From Alteriqipengyuania halimionae (GTDB lineage Bacteria > Pseudomonadota > Alphaproteobacteria > Sphingomonadales > Sphingomonadaceae), in assembly GCF_009827575.1 (NCBI RefSeq), contig NZ_WTYR01000001.1, positions 744,001 to 808,000 of the forward strand: a stretch of DNA of 64,000 bases, given 5' to 3'. Of this stretch, positions 8,446 to 17,750 are shown piece by piece (the stretch's first letter is position 1; every line of letters starts with the position of its first letter). Under the pieces are notes generated by a model. It was given only the letters and a program-made list of their open reading frames with translations, was not told where the DNA came from and made no database searches. The translations under genes were made by a program, and so were the position numbers.

Positions 8446-9838
8446 TCCGGTCGTCACCGCCGACGAGATGCGCGCGGCCGAAGAAGCGGCGATCGCAAGC
8501 GGCACCTCGGTTGAAGAACTCATGCACCGCGCGGGTGAGGGCGCGGCAGAATGGATCTGGCGTCTCTGCGGTGGACGGGCGGTCACGGTGCTTTGCGGGC
8601 CCGGCAACAATGGCGGCGACGGCTATGTCATCGCTCGACACCTGCGCCAACGCGGCGCTTCGGTGAGCGTGGTCGCCCCGCTCGCACCAGACACCGATGC
8701 CGCGCGGGCCGCACGCGCCGACTGGGGCGATTCCGTCTCCGAAAGCTGGGACGAGGCAGGCGGCGAGGTGTTCGTCGATGCGCTATTCGGCACCGGCCTA
8801 TCACGTGGGCTATCCCCCGAGCATCAACAGCTTCTCCACAGGCTCGCCAACAGGCATGTCAACAGCGTTGCAATCGATTTGCCGAGTGGCGTTTCAAGCG
8901 ATGACGGCGCCCTGTTTGACGATATTCCGAGCTACGATCTCACCGTGGCGCTGGGCGCGCTGAAACCGGCTCATGTCCTGCTTCCCGCCGCGCCGCATCT
9001 GAGCATGGTCCGCTGCGTCGATATCGGGCTTGGCGATATCCATTACCGCGCCGAAACTCTCGATCGCCCGCAGATCGCCGCGCCGAAATCGGATGCGCAC
9101 AAATACTCGCGAGGCCTAGCCTTGGTTGTCGGCGGTGCGATGCCGGGGGCGAGCCTGCTCGCAGCCCGCGCGGCGCAGGGCGCAGGCGCAGGTTTCGTCC
9201 AGCTCGCCAGCAACGAAGCAGGCGCGGTCCCGCACGATATCGTTCAGATCGACGGCGAACTCGAACATGCACTCTCGGACGAACGGATCGATGCCGCACT
9301 GATCGGGCCCGGCCTGGGACGCGATCAGGACGCGAGCCATCGGCTTCAACGCTCGCTGGCCGCCGGCATCCCGCTCGTCATCGATGGCGACGCATTGCGC
9401 ATCATCACGCCCGCCGCGACCCGGTTCGAGCGCGAATGGGATGACAGCATCCTCACGCCGCATGAAGGCGAACTCGCCTCGCTCGAGGAGAATGGCGGGC
9501 TGGAAAAGCGCGGAAGCAAGCTCGATCGCGCGCGCCGGGTGGCCGATACCTATGGCACCATCGTCATCGCCAAGGGGCCGGATACGATCATCGCTTCACC
9601 CGACGGACACTGCGTCTGCGCGCCGCGTTCGCCGAGCTGGCTCTCGGTGGCAGGATCGGGCGACGTGCTCGCAGGCATCGCCGTGGCCCGGCGCGCGACC
9701 AGCGAGGATGGCGATGCCTTCGATGCGGCTTGCGAGGCCGTATGGTTGCATGCCGAGGCCGGGCGAATCGCGGGTGCCTCCTTCGCTGCAGGCGAGCTTG
9801 CCAATTGCGTGCGCGCGGCGCTGGAGCGCTGCCTGTGA
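8438..9838 (+). CDS. nnr: bifunctional NAD(P)H-hydrate epimerase / ADP-dependent NAD(P)H-hydrate dehydratase
   Basis: Nnr repairs hydrated NADH and NADPH. An N-terminal YjeF_N epimerase domain (about 1-200; CGPGNNGGDGYVIARHL) interconverts the R and S hydrates. A C-terminal ribokinase-like YjeF_C/CARKD domain (about 210-465; GLALVVGGAMPGAS, ALIGPGLGRD, AKGPDTIIASPDG, VAGSGDVLAG) dehydrates the S form using ADP. The fused arrangement is usual in bacteria. The ATG at 8438 overlaps the lipoprotein gene by 8 bases and begins with MADPVVTADEMRAAEE, the typical family N-terminus; an in-frame ATG at 8387 lies inside the previous gene and is less likely. The stop overlaps the GTG of the following methyltransferase. 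Confidence 0.93.
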   Translation: MADPVVTADEMRAAEEAAIASGTSVEELMHRAGEGAAEWIWRLCGGRAVTVLCGPGNNGGDGYVIARHLRQRGASVSVVAPLAPDTDAARAARADWGDSVSESWDEAGGEVFVDALFGTGLSRGLSPEHQQLLHRLANRHVNSVAIDLPSGVSSDDGALFDDIPSYDLTVALGALKPAHVLLPAAPHLSMVRCVDIGLGDIHYRAETLDRPQIAAPKSDAHKYSRGLALVVGGAMPGASLLAARAAQGAGAGFVQLASNEAGAVPHDIVQIDGELEHALSDERIDAALIGPGLGRDQDASHRLQRSLAAGIPLVIDGDALRIITPAATRFEREWDDSILTPHEGELASLEENGGLEKRGSKLDRARRVADTYGTIVIAKGPDTIIASPDGHCVCAPRSPSWLSVAGSGDVLAGIAVARRATSEDGDAFDAACEAVWLHAEAGRIAGASFAAGELANCVRAALERCL

Positions 9839-11040
9839 GCGAGACGATCATCCGCTTGGCCGCGCGCGGCGATGGCGTCACGGCGAATGGCAGGCACGTT
9901 GCGGGTGCGGTGACGGGCGACGAAGTGAGCGAGGACGGTGCGATCGAACCCGGTCCGCATCACGTCGATCCGCCGTGCCGGCATTTCCCGCAATGCGGCG
10001 GGTGCCAGCTCCAGCATGCCGATGCGGTAGCCCTCGAGCAATTCGTGCGCGAGTGCGCGTCTTCGGCGGCCGAGGGGCAGGGGATCGACGTCGGGACGGT
10101 GCAGCCCGCGCAACTCTCCCCTCCCAAGACGCGCCGCCGCGCGACGCTTCATGCGATGCGCGCCAGCGGCCGGATCGTGATCGGCTTCCGTGAGGAGAAG
10201 TCGCACCGGATCGTCGATCTGGCTGAGTGCCACGTGCTCGACCCTGCGCTGTTTGCGCTGGTTCAGCCACTGCGCGATCTGCTGACGGCGTGGCCGGGCA
10301 AGCTCGCGCTCGATATCGTGCTCACGCTTGCCGACCAGGGTATCGATTGCCTGCTGTCGGGGCTCAAGGTCGAAGAGCTCGCGCAGGAAGAGCTGCTGCG
10401 CGATTTTGCAGGACATTATTCCCTCGCGCGGCTCGCGGTTGATGACGGGCTCGGCCCGGAGAACCGGTGGGAGCCCGAGCCGGTAACGATCACGCTGGGC
10501 GGGATTCCCGTCACCATGCCGCACGGCGCGTTCCTGCAGGCGACACCGCAAGGCGAGGCGGCGCTGGTCGGTGCGGTGGTCGAGTGGGTTGCCGGGGCGA
10601 GGGTGGTGGCCGACCTGTTTTCAGGGCTGGGCACCTTCTCCTTCCCGCTGGCCGAAGGGCGCAAGGTCCTGGCGGTCGAGGCGTCACGCGATGCGCATCT
10701 GGCGTGCAAGGCGGCGGCGGGCGTATCGCGCCGCGATGTGCATGCGCTTCACCGCGATCTCTACCGCAATCCGCTGCGGCCCGAGGAAATGGCCGGTTGC
10801 GACATGGTGGTGCTCGATCCGCCGCGTGCGGGAGCGCGGGCGCAGGTCGAGCAACTCGCGGCCTCCAAGGTGGAGCGGATCGCCTATGTCAGCTGCAACC
10901 CGGTAAGCTGGGCGCGCGATTGCCGTGCGCTGGTCGACGCCGGATGGCGCTGCATCGAGCTGCGCCCGGTCGGCCAGTTCCTGTGGTCCACCCATATCGA
11001 GCTCGCGAGCCTGTTTGTCCGCGAGCCCGAAGGCGGCTAA
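9835..11040 (+). CDS. class I RNA m5U methyltransferase (TrmA/RlmD-like)
   Basis: This family transfers a methyl group from SAM to C5 of uracil in rRNA or tRNA. The 401-residue protein has an N-terminal cysteine cluster for a 4Fe-4S centre (PPCRHFPQCGGCQLQH), a SAM-binding motif (VADLFSGLGTFSFPLA), a DPPR motif (VVLDPPRAGA) and the catalytic cysteine segment AYVSCNPVSWARDC. The N-terminal TRAM-like part (IIRLAARGDGVTANGRHV) is short. The GTG at 9835 overlaps the nnr stop as GTGA, which sets the start. The Fe-S cluster points to the RlmD/RlmCD branch, but I cannot tell which uridine is modified. The 3' end overlaps the convergent MAPEG gene by 3 bases. Confidence 0.88.
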   Translation: MSETIIRLAARGDGVTANGRHVAGAVTGDEVSEDGAIEPGPHHVDPPCRHFPQCGGCQLQHADAVALEQFVRECASSAAEGQGIDVGTVQPAQLSPPKTRRRATLHAMRASGRIVIGFREEKSHRIVDLAECHVLDPALFALVQPLRDLLTAWPGKLALDIVLTLADQGIDCLLSGLKVEELAQEELLRDFAGHYSLARLAVDDGLGPENRWEPEPVTITLGGIPVTMPHGAFLQATPQGEAALVGAVVEWVAGARVVADLFSGLGTFSFPLAEGRKVLAVEASRDAHLACKAAAGVSRRDVHALHRDLYRNPLRPEEMAGCDMVVLDPPRAGARAQVEQLAASKVERIAYVSCNPVSWARDCRALVDAGWRCIELRPVGQFLWSTHIELASLFVREPEGG

Positions 11041-11486
11041 AACGGGCGCGGGCCGAGCGGGATGTCGAACACCGCAATCCCGCCGATGAAGACCAGCGCG
11101 AGCAGGACCACCATAGACAGCGAATAGAGCGCAAAGCGGACCATCACGCGGTTGATCGTGGCCTGCACCAGCGAGTGCAATACGCGCAAGCCGACATAGG
11201 CCCAGCCCAGCCACATCGCCATGCCATCTCCCGCACCGATGATCGCGAGCACGATGGCGACCGCATAGAACACCGTCGGTGCCTCATGCAGATGGTTGTA
11301 ATTGTGCGTCTTCCACTGGGCCTCGGGCGGCAGCTGACGACCCATTTCTGCGGTGTCGCGGGCGTCGTCGGGCTCGATCCCCGCTGCGTTCATCGCGGGG
11401 ATCCGGGCGAGGTACATCCAGAACCACATCACCATCGTCCACGCCGCCAGCGCGACGACGGGCTGGAGGATTCCCATCCCGATCAT
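11037..11486 (-). CDS. MAPEG family membrane protein, copy 2
   Basis: MAPEG proteins are small four-helix membrane proteins related to microsomal glutathione transferase. In bacteria most have no proven substrate. This 149-residue protein shows the family pattern: a first helix (LAAWTMVMWFWMYLARIPAM), the HNYNHLHEAPTVFYAVAI signature, GWAYVGLRVLHSLVQATINR and a final hydrophobic helix. Its ATG overlaps the stop of the preceding MAPEG gene (ATGA), so the two are translationally coupled. Both have exactly 149 residues, which suggests a tandem duplication or a heteromeric pair. The stop overlaps the convergent methyltransferase gene. Confidence 0.86.
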   Translation of the reverse strand: MIGMGILQPVVALAAWTMVMWFWMYLARIPAMNAAGIEPDDARDTAEMGRQLPPEAQWKTHNYNHLHEAPTVFYAVAIVLAIIGAGDGMAMWLGWAYVGLRVLHSLVQATINRVMVRFALYSLSMVVLLALVFIGGIAVFDIPLGPRPF

Positions 11487-11932
11487 CCGAGCGGTCCACT
11501 GCCGGCGAACAGCGTGACGCTGAGCGCGCGCAGGACGAGTACGAGCAGGCACAGCGTCGAGAGGATGAACAGCACGAAGCGCACTGGCACGCGATTGACC
11601 GTGGCCTGCCACAGTGAGTGGACGATCCGGATCGCGACATAGGCCCAGGCGAACATCGCATCGAGCCCGTTGGCGCCCATGATCGCGAGGATGATGACGG
11701 TGGGATAGAAGATCGTCGGCTGTTCCATCAGGTGCGCATAATTGTGCGCCTTCCACTGGACCTGCGGCGGCAGTACGCCTTCCAGATCCTGCCCGCGCCC
11801 GCCCGGAGGGGCTTTCGACAAGTCCATCTCGGCCTTGGACATGGCCGGGAAACGCGTCCCCGCGGTCCAGAACAGCATGATGATCGACCAGAACACCAGC
11901 ACGGCGGCCGGAGCGAGTATTTGAGCCTGCAT
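11483..11932 (-). CDS. MAPEG family membrane protein, copy 1
   Basis: This is a 149-residue integral membrane protein of the MAPEG family. A first helix (LAPAAVLVFWSIIMLFW) is followed by the signature HNYAHLMEQPTIFYPTVI, then WAYVAIRIVHSLWQATVNR and a last hydrophobic helix (LFILSTLCLLVLVL). It is the first gene of a two-gene unit with the homologous copy directly downstream, overlapping by 4 bases. The copies share the H-N-Y-x-H-L and R-x-x-H-S-L-x-Q-A-T-x-N-R cores but differ elsewhere, so the duplication is not recent. Substrate is unknown. Confidence 0.86.
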   Translation of the reverse strand: MQAQILAPAAVLVFWSIIMLFWTAGTRFPAMSKAEMDLSKAPPGGRGQDLEGVLPPQVQWKAHNYAHLMEQPTIFYPTVIILAIMGANGLDAMFAWAYVAIRIVHSLWQATVNRVPVRFVLFILSTLCLLVLVLRALSVTLFAGSGPLG

Positions 11933-11999
11933 TTCTATCCCCTCTGTGAACCGGCGAGCCTAGGCGAGTGCGGTGCGAATGCAAGCACGCCCAAGCCGC

Positions 12000-12968
12000 T
12001 TATCCCAGCAGCGTTTCGGCAAAACGCGCCGCATCGGTGTTCCCTCCGGTGAGCATCACGACCGTGTGGGAATCGACCGGCACCTTGCTCGCCAGCACCG
12101 CCGCCAGCGCCACCGCGCCGCCGGGTTCGACCACAAGGTTGAGCTGACCGAAGGCGAAGCGTTGCGCCGCGCGCACTTCATCGTCGGTCACGGTGACACC
12201 CGGTTCGGCGCGCCCGCGCAGGACATCGAGATTGATCTGTTTGGTGGCGGTGGGCTGGAGCGCGTCGCAGATCGTGCGGGGCGCATCGGGCGCAGCGTGG
12301 ACGATCTCGCCTGTCGCCAGTGCCCGACCCACCATGTCCCAGCCCTCGGGCTCGACCGGCACGATCGCGCTGCCGGGACAGCCGAGCGCGAGGCCCGCCG
12401 TCAGCCCGCCGCCGCCGCAGCACACGACGAAGCGCGAAGGTGCGGTGCCGAGCTGGGCAGTCGCTTCGACGCCTGCGCTGCCCTGGCCCTCGATCACCCA
12501 TGGATCGCCGAACGCATGGACCAACGTGGGCGCCGCTCCGTTCCGCTCGGCCCGCTCCGCAATCAGTTTCGCCGCGACCTCGTCGCGATCCTCGCCGGGC
12601 CGGTCGTAGAGGACGATTTCGGCGCCCAGCGCGCGGGTCGCTTCGAGCTTCACCTGAGGCGCGTCGCGCGGCATCACGATCGTTGCATCGATCCGTAGCC
12701 GCCGTGCTGCCCAGGCGACGCCTTGCGCATGATTGCCGCTCGACACTGCGACCACGCCCGCGCGTCGTTCCGCGTCGGTGAGGTTGGCCAGGCGCCACCA
12801 TCCGCCGCGGATCTTGAACGCGCCGATCGGTTGCAGGCTTTCGACCTTGGCACGGCACGTCACGTCGCCGATCGTGATCGGCAATAGCGGCGTGGGCGGC
12901 AGGATCTCGGCGATCGAACGGGCCGCGGCTTCGACGCCTTCGCGAGTCGGAGTGCGCAGCCTACTCAT
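12000..12968 (-). CDS. threonine/serine dehydratase-like PLP enzyme
   Basis: This is a fold-type II PLP enzyme of the threonine ammonia-lyase/serine racemase group, which converts threonine or serine to the 2-oxo acid and ammonia. The 322-residue protein contains the PLP-lysine segment PIGAFKIRGG, the substrate/PLP loop SSGNHAQGVAW, the glycine-rich phosphate loop CCGGGGLTAG and the C-terminal MLTGGN motif. It lacks the ACT regulatory domain of biosynthetic IlvA, so a catabolic dehydratase or racemase is more likely. The ATG at 12968 begins MSRLRTPT. A 286-base gap to the divergent carboxynorspermidine dehydrogenase gene must hold both promoters. Confidence 0.87.
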   Translation of the reverse strand: MSRLRTPTREGVEAAARSIAEILPPTPLLPITIGDVTCRAKVESLQPIGAFKIRGGWWRLANLTDAERRAGVVAVSSGNHAQGVAWAARRLRIDATIVMPRDAPQVKLEATRALGAEIVLYDRPGEDRDEVAAKLIAERAERNGAAPTLVHAFGDPWVIEGQGSAGVEATAQLGTAPSRFVVCCGGGGLTAGLALGCPGSAIVPVEPEGWDMVGRALATGEIVHAAPDAPRTICDALQPTATKQINLDVLRGRAEPGVTVTDDEVRAAQRFAFGQLNLVVEPGGAVALAAVLASKVPVDSHTVVMLTGGNTDAARFAETLLG

Positions 12969-13254
12969 CGGTTCGTCGCTCCTGCAGCACGGATGGACCG
13001 CGTGTTACACAGTCCAGACAAGAAAAAGCATCCGATTGCACGACGCCCGGTCAGCGGGAAAAGCGATGAAGGGGCGGGAAGTATCATGCCGTCCTTCTGC
13101 CCGTTTGCGTGCGGGTAGGAAAGCCTCGGATCATGTTGCGATGCCAGTGCATTGGATTATGTGGGCGGCAGAAAAACGGTCCCGGCATACGCAGGGACAT
13201 TCAACGCACACGAGACAAGGCCCGCCTTCACAGGGGGCGCAGAAAGAGACGAAC
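12969..13254 (+). other. divergent intergenic region and long leader of the carboxynorspermidine dehydrogenase gene
   Basis: No credible gene is seen in these 286 bases. Several stem-forming stretches lie in the plus-strand leader. One is CTGCCCG with CGGGTAG around 13098-13119. Another is GTCCC (13179-13183) with GGGAC (13194-13198), close to the start codon. A structured 5' leader on a polyamine gene is suggestive, but I cannot match it to a known RNA family. Confidence 0.35.
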
Positions 13255-14496
13255 ATGAGCAAGGTATTGGTGATTGGCGCGGGTGGAGTGAGCTCGGTCT
13301 GCGTGCACAAGATGGCCCAAGTAAACAAGGATGGGAACGCCGACATTTTCGGCGAAATCCACCTCGCGAGCCGCACCAAGTCGAAGTGCGACAGCATTGC
13401 CGCCAGCGTGAAAAAACGCACTGGCGAGACGGTGGCGACCTACGAGATCGACGCCGAGGAAGTCCCGGCGATGATCAATCTCATCCGCAAAATCGAGCCG
13501 AGCCTCGTCGTGAACCTCGCGCTGCCGTACCAGGATCTGCCGATCATGGATGCGTGCCTCGAAGCAGGCGTCGATTACCTCGACACCGCCAATTACGAAC
13601 CCAAGGACGAGGCCAAGTTCGAATACAAGTGGCAGTGGGCCTATCACGACCGCTTCCGGGAAGCGGGCCTGATGGCGCTGCTGGGTTCGGGCTTCGATCC
13701 GGGCGTCACCAGCGTCTTCACCATGTGGCTCAAGAAGCACAAGCTGAAGAGCATTCGCCAGCTCGACATCCTCGATTGCAATGGCGGCGATCACGGCCAG
13801 GCCTTTGCCACCAACTTCAACCCGGAAATCAACATCCGCGAAGTGACCGCGCCCGCGCGGCATTGGGCCAAAAAACCGGGGGAAGCCGGCGAATTCGTCG
13901 AGACCCCGGCAATGGGCAAGAAGATCACCTTCGATTTCGAAGGCGTGGGCGAGAAGAACGCCTACATGATGTATCACGAGGAGCTCGAAAGCCTTGCCAA
14001 GTTCAATCCCGAACTGGAGCGCGCGCGCTTCTGGATGACCTTCGGCGATGAATACATCAAGCACCTGACCGTGCTGCAGAATGTCGGCATGACCCGGATC
14101 GACCCGATCAAGTACAAGGGCCAGGAAATCATCCCGCTGCAATTCCTCGCCGCCGTGCTGCCCAAGCCCGAAAGCCTCGGCGAAACGACCAAGGGCAACA
14201 CCAATATCGGCGTCATCGCCACCGGCGAGGCGCTCGACGGCAGCGGCGAAAAGACGTTCTACATCAACAATATCTGCAGCCACGAAGCGGCTTACGAGGA
14301 AACGGGCAACCAAGCCGTGTCCTACACCACCGGCGTGCCCGCGATGATCGGCTCTGCGATGATGGTCACTGGCAAATGGTCGGGCGACGGCGTGTTCAAC
14401 ATGGAAGAAATGGACCCCGATCCGTTCATGGACATGCTCAACGAACACGGCCTGCCGTGGCAGGTGAAGGAACTCGACGGGCCGGTGGATTTCTGA
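13255..14496 (+). CDS. carboxynorspermidine/carboxyspermidine dehydrogenase (saccharopine dehydrogenase family)
   Basis: This enzyme (CASDH/CANSDH) condenses aspartate semialdehyde with putrescine or diaminopropane, then reduces the imine with NADPH to give carboxyspermidine or carboxynorspermidine. The 413-residue protein has an N-terminal Rossmann motif ([19 protein letters not shown]), then [20 protein letters not shown], the signature [17 protein letters not shown], and a C-terminal domain with [14 protein letters not shown]. Length and motifs match the polyamine branch rather than lysine-forming saccharopine dehydrogenase. The ATG at 13255 follows AGAAAGAGACGAAC. Its pathway partner nspC is 2 kb away and a basic amino acid decarboxylase 7 kb away, which together form the alternative spermidine route common in alphaproteobacteria. 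Confidence 0.92.
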   Translation: MSKVLVIGAGGVSSVCVHKMAQVNKDGNADIFGEIHLASRTKSKCDSIAASVKKRTGETVATYEIDAEEVPAMINLIRKIEPSLVVNLALPYQDLPIMDACLEAGVDYLDTANYEPKDEAKFEYKWQWAYHDRFREAGLMALLGSGFDPGVTSVFTMWLKKHKLKSIRQLDILDCNGGDHGQAFATNFNPEINIREVTAPARHWAKKPGEAGEFVETPAMGKKITFDFEGVGEKNAYMMYHEELESLAKFNPELERARFWMTFGDEYIKHLTVLQNVGMTRIDPIKYKGQEIIPLQFLAAVLPKPESLGETTKGNTNIGVIATGEALDGSGEKTFYINNICSHEAAYEETGNQAVSYTTGVPAMIGSAMMVTGKWSGDGVFNMEEMDPDPFMDMLNEHGLPWQVKELDGPVDF

Positions 14497-14500
14497 CCAT

Positions 14501-15025
14501 ATGCATATCGGTGGCACCTCTATAGAGGCCGTCAAAGGCGATATCGTCACGATGGAATTCGATGCCATCGTCAATGCCGCCAATTCCTCGCTACTGGGCG
14601 GGGGCGGCGTAGACGGTGCGATCCACCGCGCGGCTGGACCGGACCTTGTTCACGAATGCCGCTTGCTCGGCGGCTGCAAGACCGGACAGGCAAAAGCGAC
14701 GAAGGGCTATCGCCTGCCCGCGAAGCACATCATCCACACCGTGGGCCCGGTTTGGCGCGGCGGCGAAAACGGTGAAGCCGAGCTTTTGGCGAGCTGTTAC
14801 CGGGAATCACTGGATCGCGCGATCGAAGTCGGTGCGCGAACGCTCGGCATCCCGGCCATTTCGACGGGTATCTATGGTTATCCGCTCGACAAGGCTGCGA
14901 AGGTCGCGGTCGATACGATCGCAATCTTTGTCCGCGACAGGCCGGGTGCATTCAAACATATCGCGCTGGTCTGTTTCGACGCTAAGGCGCTGACTGCGTT
15001 TAACGCCGCGCTGGAGGCCGTTTGA
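14501..15025 (+). CDS. macrodomain protein, O-acetyl-ADP-ribose deacetylase-like
   Basis: Macrodomains bind ADP-ribose. The YmdB-like branch hydrolyses O-acetyl-ADP-ribose and can remove ADP-ribose from proteins. The 174-residue protein is a single domain with [21 protein letters not shown] (adenine and ribose loop), [14 protein letters not shown] (catalytic loop), [17 protein letters not shown] and [16 protein letters not shown] (phosphate loop), so the binding site looks intact. It starts 4 bases after the carboxynorspermidine dehydrogenase stop and is probably co-transcribed with it. It converges on the serine hydrolase gene. No dedicated ADP-ribosyltransferase gene is nearby, so a toxin-antitoxin role is not suggested. 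Confidence 0.92.
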   Translation: MHIGGTSIEAVKGDIVTMEFDAIVNAANSSLLGGGGVDGAIHRAAGPDLVHECRLLGGCKTGQAKATKGYRLPAKHIIHTVGPVWRGGENGEAELLASCYRESLDRAIEVGARTLGIPAISTGIYGYPLDKAAKVAVDTIAIFVRDRPGAFKHIALVCFDAKALTAFNAALEAV

Positions 15026-15046
15026 ATAGCCATAGCGAACGAGCGA

Positions 15047-16450
15047 TCAGCCGTTCGCTCGACGTCCTGAATACGCCAGTGCCAGCCTGATCGCCGCCCA
15101 TACAACGCCCAGTGCCGCGGTTGCCTTCAGCAGCAGCGCCATGTCGGGCTGGTAGATGGCAAGCGTCGAGATCGAGACACCGAACAGCTGCGGGATCAGC
15201 ACCAGGCACACCCACGCCACCGCCGCCATGGCGAGCAGCGGGAACCACAGGCTGAAACGGCCGAAAGCGCTCGATCGTTTGGAGCGCAATGCGCCGCGCT
15301 TTGCCCACGCCCAGACGATCGCCAGCAGCAGGATCAGCGGCGCGGCGGCCAGCGCGAGGAAATTGATTTTCCGCATCGTGCGGCCACTGTCGTCGGCCTG
15401 CGGGAGGTCGAGCGCGCGTGCGACGAGGCCGAACCGCAAATCGGTCGTCTCGGCAAAACCCATGCCGCCATTGGCGTTGGTCAGCACGACGACGCCGCGC
15501 CGCTGCGCCGGGATCATCGCCGCGATGGTCTCGAAGCCGGGGCTGAGCCCGGTGTGGTAAGCGCTGCCGTCCTCGGCATCGAGCATCCACCCGAACCCGT
15601 AGCCGGGGGAGGCATCGCTCGCTGGCTCCAGCATCCGGGTCTTGCCGGCTGCGCTAAGGATATCGTCCCTGCCGTTCATCATCATCCGCAGGTAACGCGC
15701 GAAATCGTTCGCCGTGGAGACGATCCCGCCTTGCGGCGCGGAGCCGAGGCCGGGAGCTGGCGCGCCGGTCCGCCGCATCGATCCGAACCAGGGTGAGTAT
15801 CCTTGTGCCAATTCCGTGTGCTGTTCGTCGCCCGAGACGTAGGTGTGGTCCATGCCGATCGGCCGGAGGATGTTGGCCGTGATATAGGCCGGGTAGGGAA
15901 AGCCGCCGACCCGCTCGATCACGCGGCCCAGGATCAGGTAATTGGCGTTGGAATATTCCCATCGGGGGCCGGGCGAATACGCCGGTTGCTGCTGCGCATA
16001 CCAGGTCGCGCGGCGGGCAATGGCATCGGCACCGGTGTCGGTCTGGGTGGGCGCGCTGTTGCCCTGCAAGGTCGAATATCCGCTTGTATGGCTCAGCAAT
16101 TGCCGGATCGTGATCGCGCCTGCGGGCCGCCCCTTGAAGTCCGGCAGGTAGTCGGAAACCGGCGCATCGGGATCGATCTTGCCCGCTTCGACCAATTGCA
16201 TGATCGCCAGCGCGGTGAAGCTTTTCGAGATCGAGCCGAGCAGGAACGGCGTGTCGGGAGTCACAGGCTGCGTGCCATCGGACGTGCCGCGTGCACCGGT
16301 GGTAACGGTGTCGCCCTCGATCACCGCCCAGGCCACGCCGGGTAGGGCGGACTGCTCCATCCGTGCATCGACGAAGTCGCCCAGTTCGCTCGCCGCCGCT
16401 GGCGATATGATTGCCATCAACAGCGCGAACAGCGCCAATATGCGGAGCAT
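15047..16450 (-). CDS. membrane-anchored beta-lactamase-fold serine hydrolase
   Basis: This is a penicillin-binding-protein-like/class C beta-lactamase-fold hydrolase (PF00144) of unknown substrate. The start at 16450 follows a GGAGACGGAG binding site and gives 467 residues. A signal peptide (about 1-20, ending PAAAS) leads to the catalytic domain, which has the nucleophile motif SISKSF (S-x-x-K), the tyrosine motif YSNANY (Y-x-N) and HTGLSPG in place of the K-T-G box. Three or four C-terminal transmembrane helices follow (LALAAAPLILLLAIVWAW, FPLLAMAAVAWVCLVL and others). The catalytic domain is therefore periplasmic and tethered by its C-terminus. Function could be esterase, D-aminopeptidase or peptidoglycan-related. 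Confidence 0.85.
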   Translation of the reverse strand: MLRILALFALLMAIISPAAASELGDFVDARMEQSALPGVAWAVIEGDTVTTGARGTSDGTQPVTPDTPFLLGSISKSFTALAIMQLVEAGKIDPDAPVSDYLPDFKGRPAGAITIRQLLSHTSGYSTLQGNSAPTQTDTGADAIARRATWYAQQQPAYSPGPRWEYSNANYLILGRVIERVGGFPYPAYITANILRPIGMDHTYVSGDEQHTELAQGYSPWFGSMRRTGAPAPGLGSAPQGGIVSTANDFARYLRMMMNGRDDILSAAGKTRMLEPASDASPGYGFGWMLDAEDGSAYHTGLSPGFETIAAMIPAQRRGVVVLTNANGGMGFAETTDLRFGLVARALDLPQADDSGRTMRKINFLALAAAPLILLLAIVWAWAKRGALRSKRSSAFGRFSLWFPLLAMAAVAWVCLVLIPQLFGVSISTLAIYQPDMALLLKATAALGVVWAAIRLALAYSGRRANG

Positions 16451-16577
16451 TCTCCGTCTCCCCCGGTTCACGCGACCCGCGACTTTGCACGCATTGGCCT
16501 GGCATCGATCGTTCGCGCGGTCACAAATCCTCGACCGGTGCATGACAAGGCTCGACTGTGTCCCTATCTGACGAGCC

Positions 16578-17750
16578 ATGGAAACCAAAGCCGGCGATCC
16601 GGGCGCCTTTCGCCATTTCGACCTCAGCCGGGTCGACAGTCCCTCCTTCGTCATCGACGCGGCCAAGCTGCGCGCCAATTGCCAGATACTGGCCGAGATC
16701 CGCGACGAGGCCGACATCAAGGTGCTGGCCGCGCTCAAGGCGTTCAGCATGTGGAGCGTCGCCCCGCTGATCGGGGAATATCTCGACGGCGTGTGCACCT
16801 CGGGCCTGTGGGAAGCGCTGCTCGCTTCCGAACATTACGATGGCGAGATCACGACCTATTGCGCGGCCTACAAGCCCGAGGACATCCCCGAGGTCTGCCG
16901 GCTGTCCGACCATGTGATCTTCAACTCCCCGGCGCAGATTGCGCGCGCCGCGCTGATCCTCGAGCAGGAGCGCGCGCGCGGCAACGATTTCGACGTCGGC
17001 CTCAGGATCAATCCGCAAGTGCCGACCGGCGAAGTGCCGCGCTACGATCCCTCCAGCCCCGGCTCGCGCCTGGGCTTCCCGATCGACCAGCTAACCGACG
17101 AGCATATGCAGGGCGTCACCGGCATCCACTTCCACAATCTGTGCGAGCAGGATTTCGAGCCGCTCCACCGCACCTGGGACAAGGTGTTCGATGCGATCGA
17201 GCCGTATTTCGACCAGCTCGACTGGATCAATATGGGCGGAGGACACCACATCACCCGCGCCGATTACCAGCGCGAGGAACTGGTCGAATTCCTGAAGGAC
17301 GCAAAGGAAGACACCGGCTGCGAAATCTATCTCGAGCCGGGCGAGGCGGTGGCGCTCGATGCGGGGATTCTCGTCGGCACCATTCTCGATACCGGGGTCA
17401 ACGAAGTGCCGTTCGCGATCACCGACGTTTCCGCCACCTGCCACATGCCCGATGTGATCGAGGCACCCTATCGCCCGGCGATGCTGGACGAGCAGGGCGA
17501 GGGCACACCGGTGCGGCTCGGCGGTCCGTCCTGCCTCGCGGGCGACGTGATCGGCGATTACATGATGCCCGGCACATGCGAGCCCGGCGCGCGCTTCGCG
17601 TTTCTCGACCAGGCGCATTACTCGATGGTCAAGACAACGACCTTCAACGGTGTGCCGCTACCCTCGATCTGGCTGTGGGACAGCGAGACCGACCAGCTCG
17701 AGCAGATCCGCAAGTTCGGCTACCGCGATTTCCGCGACCGGCTGAGCTAG
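16578..17750 (+). CDS. nspC: carboxynorspermidine/carboxyspermidine decarboxylase
   Basis: NspC decarboxylates carboxyspermidine or carboxynorspermidine to spermidine or norspermidine, the last step of the alternative polyamine pathway. The 390-residue protein is a fold-III PLP decarboxylase. The PLP lysine lies in VLAALKAFSMWSV (K54), the glycine-rich phosphate loop in WINMGGGHHIT (about 217-226), and the catalytic cysteine from the partner subunit in GGPSCLAGD (C319). KAFSMW and GIHFHNLCEQ distinguish it from ornithine and diaminopimelate decarboxylases. It is transcribed divergently from the serine hydrolase and ends in a 4-base overlap with the convergent DUF3137 gene. The carboxynorspermidine dehydrogenase is encoded at 13.3 kb on the same strand. 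Confidence 0.94.
   Translation: METKAGDPGAFRHFDLSRVDSPSFVIDAAKLRANCQILAEIRDEADIKVLAALKAFSMWSVAPLIGEYLDGVCTSGLWEALLASEHYDGEITTYCAAYKPEDIPEVCRLSDHVIFNSPAQIARAALILEQERARGNDFDVGLRINPQVPTGEVPRYDPSSPGSRLGFPIDQLTDEHMQGVTGIHFHNLCEQDFEPLHRTWDKVFDAIEPYFDQLDWINMGGGHHITRADYQREELVEFLKDAKEDTGCEIYLEPGEAVALDAGILVGTILDTGVNEVPFAITDVSATCHMPDVIEAPYRPAMLDEQGEGTPVRLGGPSCLAGDVIGDYMMPGTCEPGARFAFLDQAHYSMVKTTTFNGVPLPSIWLWDSETDQLEQIRKFGYRDFRDRLS

Noticed and set aside
11037-11984. A single 315-residue protein spanning both MAPEG genes
   Set aside because: Its first half is an out-of-frame reading of MAPEG copy 1. The ATGA junction at 11483-11486 shows two separate genes of 149 residues each.
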